Positions 36,186 to 46,336 of a stretch of 64,000 bases of DNA are shown here, one piece after another. Below the pieces are notes generated by a model that searched no databases, was not told the DNA's origin, and was given only the letters and a program-made list of their open reading frames with translations. The translations under genes and the position numbers were made by a program. Position 1 is the stretch's first letter. Each line of letters starts with the position of its first letter. This DNA comes from Gammaproteobacteria bacterium. Its GTDB lineage: Bacteria; Pseudomonadota; Gammaproteobacteria; Pseudomonadales; Pseudohongiellaceae. The stretch covers positions 101,053 to 165,052 of the forward strand of contig JAHEGE010000003.1 in assembly GCA_024639905.1 (NCBI GenBank). The letters run 5' to 3'.

Positions 36186-38399
36186 TTAGAACGTTCCGTT
36201 GACTCGTAACGCCAGCTCGATTCCAGTCGTCGTGCAGCGCTGTTCAATCTCCTCCAAGACGTTAGCGGCGCTGCGCCCGACGAAGCGCCGGCGCTGACGA
36301 CACTGGGAGCCATTTGTGAGTGCGCCGGCATCGAATCGGTAAGTTACACCCTGACGATCGCGGTATTCCGCGAATAGGTTTACGCGCGGTTCGCCCACGT
36401 TAAACTCTATGTCGTCGACATCGTAGCGGAACATGCCGCCGTCGACCCTATCAAAATACTGCATTCCCCAATTCGCCCTAAGCTTAGGAATGTCGTGACG
36501 GAAGGAAAGCGTAAAGCGTCCGCGCTGATAGTTTAGGAAGCGTCTTTTTATGCCGAGGAAAGGGTCGGTTACCTCAGAGTCTTGTAAGTTTAACGACGTG
36601 GTAATTAATAGATTAGGCATGCCGAGCGGCGTTGCGCGCACGCTGGCGCTCAAGTTCATACCCATTTCTATCCCGTCTCCGATATTGCCATTCACCGACT
36701 GCAGATTATCTTCAGAGGTACTGGAATCCAGCCGATCGATCACGTCTTCGTGTTGTGCATAGAAGAGCTCGGCGTTGAGCACGCCAAGGTCATTCGGCAG
36801 CCGGTATTCGCCATTAAACGTGTAGCGCCACTGCCACTGTTGCCTGAGATCGACATTGCCCTCAAGCGTGTCGGAATCGTTATCGGTCTCATCGCGCACC
36901 GCGACGAAGTCGGCGAAGCTCAGCTGGTTGACGATCTTTGCGATACTGCCGCGAAGTTGCAGGTTCGTACTCGGGTTATAACGCAGGTCGAGTTTGGGTT
37001 TCACGAAGCTAAAGTCGCGCTGGTTGTTCGAATCACCCGACTGTGTGATCTCAGAGGACTCATACAACAGTGTGCTCTCAAGGGACAGAGTGGGGCTCAG
37101 CGTCCAGTTGTGAATGGCAAACGGCTCATAGCGAATTTCTTCCACCGACGAGTTCGCGTTACTCACGCTCAGCTGAACGAGGCCGCCTACCGCGGCGGAG
37201 GGCGTGCCAGTGGCATCTAAACCGCCAAGGACTAAAGAAGAATCTAAAGAGGTTTGCGCGCGCTCGAGACCAAATTCCACGCTCTGCCCACCGAATACGT
37301 TCATCGTGTAGGAACCGCGAACGATCTGCTCCTCGGTCACGTTGGTATTGCCTAAGTAGAGATTCTTCTCTTCGCTGTTGTCATCGAGAAGAAGGAAGCG
37401 TTCACGCACGCTGGCACGATTGTCTTGGTTGGCAATAGCGAGCAGTTTGAAGCGCTGGCCATTGCCGAGGTTGAGTTCGTAGTCGCCACCGATTTCCCAG
37501 TTGTCGCGATCACTAGGAATCGCCTCGCGTTCACTCATCACGGTGTTTGGTACGACGCGCAAATTCGTGGTGTAGCGCTCTACGTCTGTTGGATCGTCTT
37601 GTATGGCATACAGCGCATTCATGCGGACGCTGCTGTTTACTGATAATTCATAGCCGAGATTCATGCTCAGCTCATTCACCATCTGGTCGCGGGTGCGTGT
37701 TTCGAGCACCAGATCGTTTAAAGAGAAGTCGCCAAGCACGCTGTACTCATCGCCAATCGAGACGTTATAGCGAGGCTGACTGCGAGCGACGAAGAGATAG
37801 TCCAGATCGCCGCGCTGACCGCTAAGCGACAACGTGCCACCCGGGCGGAAGTTCTGATCTTGATAGCGCTCTATGCTCGCCTCGTAAGAGATGCTGCTTG
37901 AAGAGAGTTCCTCCAATAGGATCACATTGACGATCTGGCCGCTACCGCGCACGTCGAGGTCTCCCGAGGTGCCACGAATAATTTGAAATTCGCGCACTTG
38001 AGCTGCAGGGATTCGGTCGAGCTGTCCACTCGCGGAATTGTTCTTTCCGGCTATGCGTTTGCCGTTAATGAGTATCTGGTCGCCGTCGCCACTGCCTAAT
38101 CCACGACCGCCAGAGGAAGGGTTGCCGGGTATACTTGATGGGCCATTATTGCTCGGCCCGCCTGCTGCGCCTTGTCCTGGTATACGGTCGAGCATGTCGA
38201 GGGCGGTAATTGGTTGCCACTGATCGAAATAGTCGGCGGCGTAGACGACGGTTGACGTCTCGTCGCCGGCATCCTGCGCAGCGGCTGTAGGGGCGAGCAG
38301 CAGAGATCCAAGCGCGATGCTGAGGCTTAGAGAGAGAGCGCTAAGACGGGATAGGTGGCGCGGTGCAGTAAAAACGGGGTGTGACGAAACGACGGGCAT
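36186..38399 (-). CDS. TonB-dependent receptor (plug plus beta-barrel)
   Basis: This 737-residue outer-membrane protein has a signal peptide (cleavage near APTAAAQ), a plug domain (about 50-165, with ITALDMLDRIPG and QILINGKRIAGK) and a beta-barrel ending in aromatic F (RVNGTF). It imports a substrate through the outer membrane with TonB energy. No clear TonB box was seen. It is convergent with the acylase gene (18 nt between stops) and could import the acylase products; that is inference. Confidence 0.87.
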   Translation of the reverse strand: MPVVSSHPVFTAPRHLSRLSALSLSLSIALGSLLLAPTAAAQDAGDETSTVVYAADYFDQWQPITALDMLDRIPGQGAAGGPSNNGPSSIPGNPSSGGRGLGSGDGDQILINGKRIAGKNNSASGQLDRIPAAQVREFQIIRGTSGDLDVRGSGQIVNVILLEELSSSSISYEASIERYQDQNFRPGGTLSLSGQRGDLDYLFVARSQPRYNVSIGDEYSVLGDFSLNDLVLETRTRDQMVNELSMNLGYELSVNSSVRMNALYAIQDDPTDVERYTTNLRVVPNTVMSEREAIPSDRDNWEIGGDYELNLGNGQRFKLLAIANQDNRASVRERFLLLDDNSEEKNLYLGNTNVTEEQIVRGSYTMNVFGGQSVEFGLERAQTSLDSSLVLGGLDATGTPSAAVGGLVQLSVSNANSSVEEIRYEPFAIHNWTLSPTLSLESTLLYESSEITQSGDSNNQRDFSFVKPKLDLRYNPSTNLQLRGSIAKIVNQLSFADFVAVRDETDNDSDTLEGNVDLRQQWQWRYTFNGEYRLPNDLGVLNAELFYAQHEDVIDRLDSSTSEDNLQSVNGNIGDGIEMGMNLSASVRATPLGMPNLLITTSLNLQDSEVTDPFLGIKRRFLNYQRGRFTLSFRHDIPKLRANWGMQYFDRVDGGMFRYDVDDIEFNVGEPRVNLFAEYRDRQGVTYRFDAGALTNGSQCRQRRRFVGRSAANVLEEIEQRCTTTGIELALRVNGTF

Positions 38400-38534
38400 G
38401 GAGGCACTCTCTTCTTCTTGTGATAGCTCAAACGCTGCGAGGTGATTAACCAGATATTGTACAGGCTCGCGGCTGTGACACCGCGCCTCTGTTACAAACT
38501 GGCAATAAATGTGGAGCAGGGAGGGGACAGGCTC

Positions 38535-39851
38535 TTAGTAGGCGGCCTGGCTGCCGCGAAGGAATAAGTAATACACCAATAATCCAGACGCTATGAGGCC
38601 AAGGCTGAACAGTGCCTCGACCGGCCGGGTAGTCATCACGAACCACAGCGTCCACCCTGTGAGTCCTAGGAAGACGAGGGGCGGCAAGGGGAATAGGAAG
38701 GTGCGATAAGGACGTTGGAGGTCGGGTTCGCGCCAGCGCAGGACGAAAATCGACGACACCGTTGCTAGGGTGTTCAGGGCTAAGGTGAATCCGGAGAAGA
38801 CCAGCACCGACTCGAATGTCGAGGAAAACACGAATGCCAGAGTCACCGCGCATTGCGCATAAATGGCTTTCGCAGGAATGCCATGCTCGTTGGTCGTGCC
38901 GAGGACGGCGAGGCGCGGGAAGTCTTCGCCGATCATCTGAATAACCCGCGGGCCGGCCATCACCATGGCACTGACAGTGGAGACGAGCAGTGTGGCGAGC
39001 ACGATGCCGGTAAAGCGTCCTCCAGCCGGCCCGAAGGCCGCCTCTGCGGCGATAAAGCCAACCTCGACCTCACCCGCCATGCTGTCCATGGGTGCAGCGT
39101 ATAGGAAGGCGAAATTCAGGCCCACATAGAGCAGGGTTACTGTAAAGGTGCCCGCTATGAGAATTAGGGGGATGTTGCGCTGGGGATTCTCCAGCTCGCT
39201 ACTCAGATAAGTCGCCGAGTTCCAACCGGTATAGGCATAGCTCACATAAATGAGTGCCACCGCGAATTCGGCGCTGGTCAGAATAGAGCCATCGCCCACG
39301 GCGGGGAAGAACTGCACCGGCTGCGGCGTCTGCACCAGCAACACGGCGCCGACGACGAAGGCCACGATGATGCCCACCTTGAGCAGGGTGAAGACAATCT
39401 GCAAGCCGCCGCTATTGCGTCTGTTGGTAGCGTGCACGACCGTAAGGAGAACGACCAAACCACCGGCAAGTAGGCGCTCGCTCCAAGGCCCTGCGGCAGT
39501 TGGGAAGATTGATAGCATGTAAGCGGCGAAGGTCATCGCGGCCAGTGCCGTAGGACCTGCGAAGCCGACAGTCGAAGACACCCAACCTGACACGAAGCCC
39601 GCCGCTGGGTGATAGATTCGGCTCAAAAAATTGTATTCCCCACCAGAGCGCGGCAGAGCGGCGCCGAGCTCGGCGTAGGTCACCGCGCCACAAACCGCGA
39701 TAAGCCCGCCCACAGCCCATAGCGCAAGAAGCGCGAATCCAGAGCGTATGTCGAGCAATTGGAAGCCGAGGCTGGTGAAGACGCCGGTGCCGACCATATT
39801 GGCGACAACGACTGCGGTAACTGTGGTAAAGCGAAATTTGTCTGCGGCCAT
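38535..39851 (-). CDS. APC family amino acid permease
   Basis: This 438-residue protein has about 12 membrane spans. The first span motif NMVGTGVFTSLGF corresponds to the unwound substrate-binding GxG segment of APC transporters, and SRIYHPAAGFVSGW follows. It likely exchanges or imports an amino acid. It resembles L-type (LAT-like) permeases more than the yeast amino acid group, but the substrate is not visible. It is upstream of the TonB receptor in the same direction, with a 135-nt gap. Confidence 0.85.
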   Translation of the reverse strand: MAADKFRFTTVTAVVVANMVGTGVFTSLGFQLLDIRSGFALLALWAVGGLIAVCGAVTYAELGAALPRSGGEYNFLSRIYHPAAGFVSGWVSSTVGFAGPTALAAMTFAAYMLSIFPTAAGPWSERLLAGGLVVLLTVVHATNRRNSGGLQIVFTLLKVGIIVAFVVGAVLLVQTPQPVQFFPAVGDGSILTSAEFAVALIYVSYAYTGWNSATYLSSELENPQRNIPLILIAGTFTVTLLYVGLNFAFLYAAPMDSMAGEVEVGFIAAEAAFGPAGGRFTGIVLATLLVSTVSAMVMAGPRVIQMIGEDFPRLAVLGTTNEHGIPAKAIYAQCAVTLAFVFSSTFESVLVFSGFTLALNTLATVSSIFVLRWREPDLQRPYRTFLFPLPPLVFLGLTGWTLWFVMTTRPVEALFSLGLIASGLLVYYLFLRGSQAAY

Positions 39852-40127
39852 GGTGTTTCTTGTTGTGATCCAGCAATAAAGAAGGCGGCGCCATTATGGC
39901 GTTAGCTGCCGGCCGAGTCTATTCGTGTCTAGCGCGGACGTCTTCCTTTCGATTACTAATCTTCTAATTAAACTAATTCATTAGAAACCATAGTTTAAAA
40001 TCCAACTCTGAGCGCTTTTTAGGTAGAAAATTGACTTATTATGTGTAGAATTCGCCAAGATTTAAGTTCGTTATCAAATAATAAGTAGTATTTTATACGA
40101 AACACTTTGTGCTCAAGGGAAGAGAAA

Positions 40128-43067
40128 ATGAATACATTCAATAAGAGGCCGCTGGCCCAAGGCGTGGCGGTGGCGCTAATACTCGGCGCCTCTGCCGCAC
40201 AAGCGCAGCAAGAAATCGACGAAATCGTAGTCGTCGGTTCGCAGATCCGCGGCGCGCAGATCACCGATGCCCTGCCGGTGTCGGTAATGAACGAGCTTGA
40301 CATTGAGGCGCTGGGCGTCAATTCCGGCGACGAGCTCCTGGAATTCATGGCGGAGCAGGGACAAAACTTCTTCAGTGAATCTGAAAACATCTCCGGCGGC
40401 GTGAATTCGGCGCGCGGCGACATTGGCGCCTTTAACTTGCGTAACCTCGGCACCGGCAACACGCTCGTGCTCCTCAACGGTCGCCGTGTGGTTAACTCGG
40501 CTGCGTATCAGACCGAGGCCGTGGGCGGCAGCTTCGTACCGGTGAATACGGTAAACGTGCAATCGATTCCGGTCACCGGCCTGCGTCGCACCGAAGTGCT
40601 GCGTGAGGGTGCCTCGGCGATCTATGGCGCCGATGCCGTTGCTGGCGTTGTGAACTACGTCATGAAGAACGATTTTGACGGCCTCAACGTTAGCCTGCGT
40701 ACCGACAGCTACGAAAGCATCGGTCGTGACGATGGGCGTCTTACGGTTGAGTGGGGTACTAACCTCAATGACGGTCGCACCAATCTAGGCGCGAGCTTTA
40801 ACTATTTCGAGCGCGACCGTGTCAACTCCCAGGATGACGTCCGCTGGTCCGATAGCGACTTCCGCGACCGCGTGGGCGACAACGAATTCAATACCACCAC
40901 GTTCCGCAACGACAGCGCCAATTCTGCCTACGGTCAGTACGACGTGCGCCCTAGCGTGTCGAGTAACGGTTTGCGCAATGTGATTACCGATAGCGCGGGC
41001 GAGTTCGAAACGTTCCCTCTCGGCGACAGCCGCTGTGAATACACGATCAACGACGAAGTCTGTGGCGCGGTCGATGGCCAGGGCACGTACCGCTACAACC
41101 TCAACGAGAATCGCGACCTGTATTCGGAGCTCGAGCGCAGCAATCTGTACGCGTATCTGAATCACGACTTCGACAACGGCATGGAAGGTTTCGGCGAGTT
41201 TAGCTGGTATAACTCCGACACCAATACGATTCGCCATCCCTCATCGCGCTCAAGCGCCGTGGCTAAATTCCGCATGGCCGCCGACGCTTACTACAACCCA
41301 CTGGGTTCGTGCGACTCACCGAACCGGCTACCTGACAGCGTGATCGGCACGGGCGTGTCGTGTGACGGCTTGCAGCTGGAACTCGACAATTACCGCTTCA
41401 CCCAGGCGCCACGTAGCGTCGATGTAAAGGGTGATACCTACCGCTTCCTCGCGGGCCTGCGCGGTGAGGTCAATAATTGGTTCTGGGAAGGCGCCTACAC
41501 GTGGTCGCGCGCAGACCGCGAAGATGTCACCCATAACCGTGTAAGTAATATCCTCATGACCGAGGCGCTTAACGACACCACGTCAGCAGGCTTTAACCCG
41601 TTCGCACCGAACACCGGCAGCAACCTCGAGCGCACGCTTGTGGATGTGATTAGGCTCAACGAGCAAGAGCTGTCGATGTTCGACTTCAAGGTCTCGAGCG
41701 GCGATGTGATGAATCTGCCTGCGGGGCCAGTCGGCATGGTCGTGGGCTTCGAATACCGCGATGAATCCTTTCTTGATGACCGGGACCCGCGCCTCGATGG
41801 CACGATCCAGTTCACCGATGTATCGGGCAACACCTTCCCCTATATCTCAGACGTCGCGAACTCTAGCCCGACATCAGATAGCAGCGGCGACCGTCAGGTT
41901 ACCTCGCTCTATACAGAACTGCAGATTCCGGTGCTTGACAACCTAGACGTGCAACTCGCCGCTCGTTACGAAGATTTTTCCGACGTTGGCAGTACGACAG
42001 TGGGCAAGGTCGCGTTCGGTTACCGCCCCTTCGAGCCCGTGTTAATCCGCGGCTCGTGGTCTGAGGCCTTCCGTGCGCCCAATCTCGTCACGATCAATGA
42101 AGCGCAGGTCGCTCGCTCGAATACGCGCAACGACTTTGGCTGCCTCGCAGTAGATCCTGACGAAACAGTACTCGATTGTAACTACGGCATGCAGCGTATT
42201 GCACAAGGCAGCAAGACACTGCAACCGGAGACCTCCGACAACTACTCCTTGGGTTTAGTGCTCGAGCCAGTAGAAGGACTGACCATTACTTACGACAAGT
42301 GGTCAATCGAGAAGAGCGACACCATCGGGCTATTCGGCGAAGAGAACCATATCGCACTCGATCTTTTGCGACGGCTGAGTTCGGGCGGCAACTGTGCCTC
42401 GGTAGCCACTAACCCTGCGGTGATTCGTGAGTCAGACGTGCCAACCGACGCCCTGCCGCTGTTCGAGGCCGCTGGCCTGTGTCCGTTTGGTGATGTCGTC
42501 CGCGTCGACGACAACTATACTAACCTCGATGAGCGCACCGTCGAAGGCACTGATATTGGCGTCTACTACGAGCTGGAGACCGGTCTCGGCGAATTCGGCT
42601 TCCGCTACGTCGGCACGTTTATGGACAAATACGAGCAGCAAGCCGGCGGCCAGGCAGCCGAGCTCGTCGCGGCAAAAGCCTCTGGCGCCTTGCCGTCGAG
42701 TGTTCCCGTGGTTGGTTTCAGCAGCCTAATCGGCCAAGACGGCAACCCAGAACGCAAAGACACCGTGCGCGCAAGTTGGAGCAAAGACGATTGGGCGGTG
42801 CGCATGACTGGCCTGCGCTATGGCGACTTCGTGCAGAACCTCTCTAACGGGCAGGTCTATCCTATCCCTTCAATGACGACGTTTAACCTCTCGGTTGACT
42901 ACAGCTTCGACATGATTGGCGATATCGACAGTCGTATCCGCCTGGGCGTAAACAATGTGCAGGACGAGCGTGCGCCATTAGCGGATGATTCCTTTGGCTA
43001 TTTTGCCGACCAGCACCGCGATCTCGGGCGCTACTACTATGTAGACCTGCGCTTCCGCCTGCTATAG
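40128..43067 (+). CDS. TonB-dependent receptor with N-terminal TonB box
   Basis: From the ATG at 40128 (AAGGGAAGAG ribosome site) this protein has about 979 residues. It has a signal peptide (cleavage near SAAQAQQ), a TonB box-like IDEIVVVGSQIR, a plug domain with LRNLGTGNTLVLLNGRRVVNSA and REGASAIYGADAVAGVVNYV, and a long beta-barrel ending YYVDLRFRLL. It belongs to the large receptors used for carbohydrates, peptides or other organic nutrients. It is followed by a strong terminator and a carboxypeptidase gene, hinting at peptide uptake. Confidence 0.92.
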   Translation: MNTFNKRPLAQGVAVALILGASAAQAQQEIDEIVVVGSQIRGAQITDALPVSVMNELDIEALGVNSGDELLEFMAEQGQNFFSESENISGGVNSARGDIGAFNLRNLGTGNTLVLLNGRRVVNSAAYQTEAVGGSFVPVNTVNVQSIPVTGLRRTEVLREGASAIYGADAVAGVVNYVMKNDFDGLNVSLRTDSYESIGRDDGRLTVEWGTNLNDGRTNLGASFNYFERDRVNSQDDVRWSDSDFRDRVGDNEFNTTTFRNDSANSAYGQYDVRPSVSSNGLRNVITDSAGEFETFPLGDSRCEYTINDEVCGAVDGQGTYRYNLNENRDLYSELERSNLYAYLNHDFDNGMEGFGEFSWYNSDTNTIRHPSSRSSAVAKFRMAADAYYNPLGSCDSPNRLPDSVIGTGVSCDGLQLELDNYRFTQAPRSVDVKGDTYRFLAGLRGEVNNWFWEGAYTWSRADREDVTHNRVSNILMTEALNDTTSAGFNPFAPNTGSNLERTLVDVIRLNEQELSMFDFKVSSGDVMNLPAGPVGMVVGFEYRDESFLDDRDPRLDGTIQFTDVSGNTFPYISDVANSSPTSDSSGDRQVTSLYTELQIPVLDNLDVQLAARYEDFSDVGSTTVGKVAFGYRPFEPVLIRGSWSEAFRAPNLVTINEAQVARSNTRNDFGCLAVDPDETVLDCNYGMQRIAQGSKTLQPETSDNYSLGLVLEPVEGLTITYDKWSIEKSDTIGLFGEENHIALDLLRRLSSGGNCASVATNPAVIRESDVPTDALPLFEAAGLCPFGDVVRVDDNYTNLDERTVEGTDIGVYYELETGLGEFGFRYVGTFMDKYEQQAGGQAAELVAAKASGALPSSVPVVGFSSLIGQDGNPERKDTVRASWSKDDWAVRMTGLRYGDFVQNLSNGQVYPIPSMTTFNLSVDYSFDMIGDIDSRIRLGVNNVQDERAPLADDSFGYFADQHRDLGRYYYVDLRFRLL

Positions 43068-43096
43068 TCTTTAGCGACTAACAGAGCACAACGAAG

Positions 43097-43118
43097 AGGA
43101 GCCTGCGGGCTCCTTTTT
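43097..43118 (+). terminator. Intrinsic terminator after the TonB receptor gene
   Basis: A 7-bp stem AGGAGCC / GGCTCCT with a TGCG tetraloop is followed by five T residues. It ends the receptor transcript 30 nt after the stop and makes the carboxypeptidase gene a separate unit, or a partial read-through one. Confidence 0.88.
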
Positions 43119-43158
43119 GTTTTAGTGCTGCAGTGCCAAAGCCTCACTACTTCTTGAG

Positions 43159-44325
43159 ATGACTATGATCAGCCTACCTTCGTTATGGAAAGCGAGCGCC
43201 GCGGTGGTCGCGCTCGCGGTATCTTCCTCGGCCTACGCAGACTATTGTGAGTCGTCCCTCGCGCTGGTCGACGACAACTTCAGTGGCGGCAACCTTGGCG
43301 TGTGCGAGTTTTCCAGCGCTAACAGCGTCGAATTTACAATCACTCCCGAAGATGCCCCGCCTATTAACCCAAGCGCGTGGTACTCATTTCGCCTAAGCCC
43401 CAAGCAAGCCACTGAGCTAACACTCACGCTAACCTTCGTCGATGGACACGCTCGCTACTTACCGAAGATAAGCGACGACGGCGAGGCGTGGCGGACTTTA
43501 GAGGCTTCACACTACACGATTAGTGAGGACCGCAGCACGCTCACCCTATTAATAGAGGCGCGCAGTGCGCCGCTATTCATTTCGGCACAAGAGCTGTTGG
43601 TTAACGACGACTATGAACGTTGGCTACGAACCCTCGCGTCGCATCCCGAGTTGAGTAATCGCACTTTGGGCCGCAGCATCGATGGCCGGCCAATTCAGGC
43701 CCTGCTCACCGAGAAGAAGGCCGAGGTAGTGTATTTGTTTGGTCGTCAGCACCCGCCAGAAGTGACGGGCGGTCTCGCCATGCAGAGCTTCGTCGACGAA
43801 GTCTTCACCGACACCGCGCTTGCACGGCAATTCCGCGAGCGTTTTATGCTCGTGTTAGTGCCGCTGATTAATCCCGACGGCGTCGAGGCAGGCCACTGGC
43901 GGCATAACCTCGGCGGCCGCGACCTCAATCGCGATTGGGGGCCATTTACGCAGCCAGAGACACAGAGCATCAAAAGGCTTATCGACGAGCTCGACGCAGA
44001 AAGCATCGCACCGAAACTCATGCTCGATTTCCATTCGACTCAGCGCAGCCGGTTTTATACGCAGATGCCAGAAGATTTCGACGAGCCGCTAGACTTCGCG
44101 CGTGATTGGCTAGAGCGTGCAGGGCTACAAATGCCAGATTTCGATTTCCTCTATGACCCGCGTAAGCCGTCTGGGCAAGAGAACACGAAAAACTATTTCT
44201 ACTCAACGTATCATATACCCGCGATCACCTACGAGATCGGCGACGAGGTCGACCGCCACGATATTCAAAAGACGTCACCTATTTTTGCACGCGAAATGAT
44301 GCGTGTGCTGTTGGAGCGAGAGTGA
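43159..44325 (+). CDS. Exported M14 family zinc carboxypeptidase
   Basis: This 388-residue protein has a signal peptide (cleavage near SSAYA) and a beta domain before an M14 carboxypeptidase core. Zinc ligands appear as HPPE (in RQHPPEVTG) and a later His in LMLDFHST; the catalytic Glu is in PAITYEIGDE. Substrate-binding NRDWG is also present. The extra N-terminal domain resembles cytosolic-carboxypeptidase-like (CCP) proteins. It cleaves C-terminal residues from peptides in the periplasm. It overlaps the SGNH gene (GTGA). Confidence 0.88.
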   Translation: MTMISLPSLWKASAAVVALAVSSSAYADYCESSLALVDDNFSGGNLGVCEFSSANSVEFTITPEDAPPINPSAWYSFRLSPKQATELTLTLTFVDGHARYLPKISDDGEAWRTLEASHYTISEDRSTLTLLIEARSAPLFISAQELLVNDDYERWLRTLASHPELSNRTLGRSIDGRPIQALLTEKKAEVVYLFGRQHPPEVTGGLAMQSFVDEVFTDTALARQFRERFMLVLVPLINPDGVEAGHWRHNLGGRDLNRDWGPFTQPETQSIKRLIDELDAESIAPKLMLDFHSTQRSRFYTQMPEDFDEPLDFARDWLERAGLQMPDFDFLYDPRKPSGQENTKNYFYSTYHIPAITYEIGDEVDRHDIQKTSPIFAREMMRVLLERE

Positions 44326-45131
44326 GGCTAAACCTGATGCGAAATTTTATCCGTACGGCAACGATAGCCGCGTTATTCTCGTCCCTTCTCGGGCCAGTCG
44401 GTTTGGCTCAACAAGCGGAAATCACCCAGCTGAAAAACCCTGCACCGACGCAGGTCCTTTTCGTCGGCAATAGTTATTTCTATTACAACGACAGCCTACA
44501 CAACCACGTCAATCGCTTGGTGCAAGCGCACGACGAGGAACTCGCCGAGCGCATCGCCTATAAATCGGCAACCATAGGCGGGGCCTCGCTAAGCCATCAC
44601 GATGTGGCAGCACACTTGCAAGCCGGTAAGCTTGGTCTCGACGAACCGTTCGATCTGGTGATCTTGCAAGGGGGTAGTGGCGAACCATTAAGAGACTCGC
44701 GCCGTGAGACCTTCAAGCGAGTCGCTGCCGAGCATGCGCAGATTATCCGTGAGGCTGGTGCAGAGGTGGCCCTGTATATGACGCCCGCTTACTCCGAGGC
44801 GCACGCAAGATTCGACCCGGCTATGATCGAGCGCATCGCGTCGCTTTACATCGAAACGGCGAACGAAATCGACGCCCTCGTGATTCCAGTCGGCCTCGCC
44901 TTCGAAGAAGCCTATCGGCGCCGGCCCGAGATGGTCTTGCATAAATTTTTCGACGGTAGTCATCCAGAACTGGAAGGCACCTACCTCGCCGCCTGCGTAG
45001 TTTTCGCTACGCTTTATGGCGAGTCGCCTGTCGGTAATTCCTATACCTATTTCGGCGAAGTCAGCGACGAAGACGCACTGTTCTTGCAGCAGGTTGCGCA
45101 GGATGTCGTCAGTCTATTCTTTGCTAGGTGA
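44322..45131 (+). CDS. Exported SGNH-hydrolase-like protein (DUF4886-like)
   Basis: This 269-residue protein has a signal sequence and an SGNH-type fold: GNSYFYYND resembles block I with the nucleophile Ser, LVILQGGSGEP block III, and DGSHPELEGTY the catalytic Asp-His block. It is probably an esterase or carbohydrate deacetylase. Its GTG start overlaps the carboxypeptidase stop codon by four bases, so the two are translationally coupled; an ATG 15 nt later is an alternative start. Confidence 0.78.
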   Translation: MRLNLMRNFIRTATIAALFSSLLGPVGLAQQAEITQLKNPAPTQVLFVGNSYFYYNDSLHNHVNRLVQAHDEELAERIAYKSATIGGASLSHHDVAAHLQAGKLGLDEPFDLVILQGGSGEPLRDSRRETFKRVAAEHAQIIREAGAEVALYMTPAYSEAHARFDPAMIERIASLYIETANEIDALVIPVGLAFEEAYRRRPEMVLHKFFDGSHPELEGTYLAACVVFATLYGESPVGNSYTYFGEVSDEDALFLQQVAQDVVSLFFAR

Positions 45132-45185
45132 GCGCAGTAACACTCAAGGAAGCTCAGTAAATTTTTAAAAGGGGAAAAGAAGAAA

Positions 45186-46163
45186 ATGAAAACCAAAATC
45201 ACAGAACTGTTTAATATCCAGCATCCAATCATTCAAGGCGGTATGCACTATGTCGGCTTCGCCGAACTCGCCGCCGCGGTTTCTGATGCCGGCGGTCTCG
45301 GCATTATTACCGGCCTAACCCAGCGTACGCCAGAATTGCTCGCCGCGGAAATCGCCAAGGCCAAGGCGCTCACCGATAAGCCGATTGGGGTGAACCTAAC
45401 CTTCCTGCCTTCGGTGAACACGCCAGACTATCCAGGCTATGTGAAAGCCATTATCGAGGGCGGCATTACCGTCGTCGAAACTGCTGGCCGCAATCCCGTG
45501 CAGGTTATGCCGGCGTTGAAAGAAGCGGGCATCAAGGTGATTCATAAATGCACCTCGGTTCGCCATGCGCTCAAGGCGCAAGAAATCGGCTGCGATGCCG
45601 TGTCTGTCGATGGCTTCGAATGCGGCGGACACCCTGGCGAAGACGATATACCGAATATGATTCTCCTTCCTCGCGCAGCCGACGAGCTGGAGATTCCATT
45701 CGTGGCCTCTGGCGGTCAGGCGGATGCGCGCTCGCTCGTCGCCTCGCTCGCCATGGGCGCCGAAGGCATTAACATGGGTACGCGGTTTATCGCGACGAAA
45801 GAAGCCCCCGTGCACGACAACGTCAAGCAGGCCATCGTGAACGCGAGCGAACTCGACACGCGCTTAGTCATGCGTCCGCTGCGGAATACCGAACGCGTGT
45901 TAAACAACTCGGCGGTTGAGCGGTTGATTGCGAAAGAGAAAGCGCTGGGCGATGCGATAAAATTCGAAGACATTCACGAAGAAGTTGCGGGCGTCTATCC
46001 GAAGATCATGCTCGAAGGCGACATGGAGATCGGTGCGTGGTCTTGCGGTATGGTGGCGGGCCTTATTCACGATATTCCTACGTGTAAGGAGCTTATCGAC
46101 CGGATTATGCTCGAAGCCGAAGTTATCCTGAATCAGCGCCTCGCGGCGATGCTGCGCGGGTAG
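45186..46163 (+). CDS. Nitronate monooxygenase family flavoprotein
   Basis: This 325-residue FMN TIM-barrel enzyme carries the class I-like signatures GGMHYVGFAELAAAVSDAGGLG, SVDGFECGGHPGEDDI (catalytic His) and GMGTRFIAT-type phosphate loop (INMGTRFIATKE). It may oxidise nitronates, or, in acyl-degradation settings, act as an enoyl reductase. A run of A and G (AAAAGGGGAAAAGAAGAAA) precedes the ATG. It is 54 nt downstream of the SGNH gene. Confidence 0.9.
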   Translation: MKTKITELFNIQHPIIQGGMHYVGFAELAAAVSDAGGLGIITGLTQRTPELLAAEIAKAKALTDKPIGVNLTFLPSVNTPDYPGYVKAIIEGGITVVETAGRNPVQVMPALKEAGIKVIHKCTSVRHALKAQEIGCDAVSVDGFECGGHPGEDDIPNMILLPRAADELEIPFVASGGQADARSLVASLAMGAEGINMGTRFIATKEAPVHDNVKQAIVNASELDTRLVMRPLRNTERVLNNSAVERLIAKEKALGDAIKFEDIHEEVAGVYPKIMLEGDMEIGAWSCGMVAGLIHDIPTCKELIDRIMLEAEVILNQRLAAMLRG

Positions 46164-46170
46164 ACGGGAA

Positions 46171-46194
46171 TGCCGAGGGTGGGAAGCCTCGGCA
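46171..46194 (+). terminator. Hairpin after the nitronate monooxygenase gene
   Basis: An 8-bp stem TGCCGAGG / CCTCGGCA with an 8-nt loop starts 7 nt after the stop codon. The downstream tract is only moderately T-rich, so it is a weak or factor-assisted terminator. The rest of 46195-46336 likely carries the promoter of the RND operon. Confidence 0.5.
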
Positions 46195-46336
46195 AACCAT
46201 TCTTTCTCCAGTAAGCCTGATTCTTATCAAACTCTCGAGTCGAGCTTTGTGGTCTCTTAAGGCTTTCCTAAGGTTATTACACCAGACTCACTGCCAGTAT
46301 TGAAGAATGCCACTACGAGATAAAGGATGATCCCGC

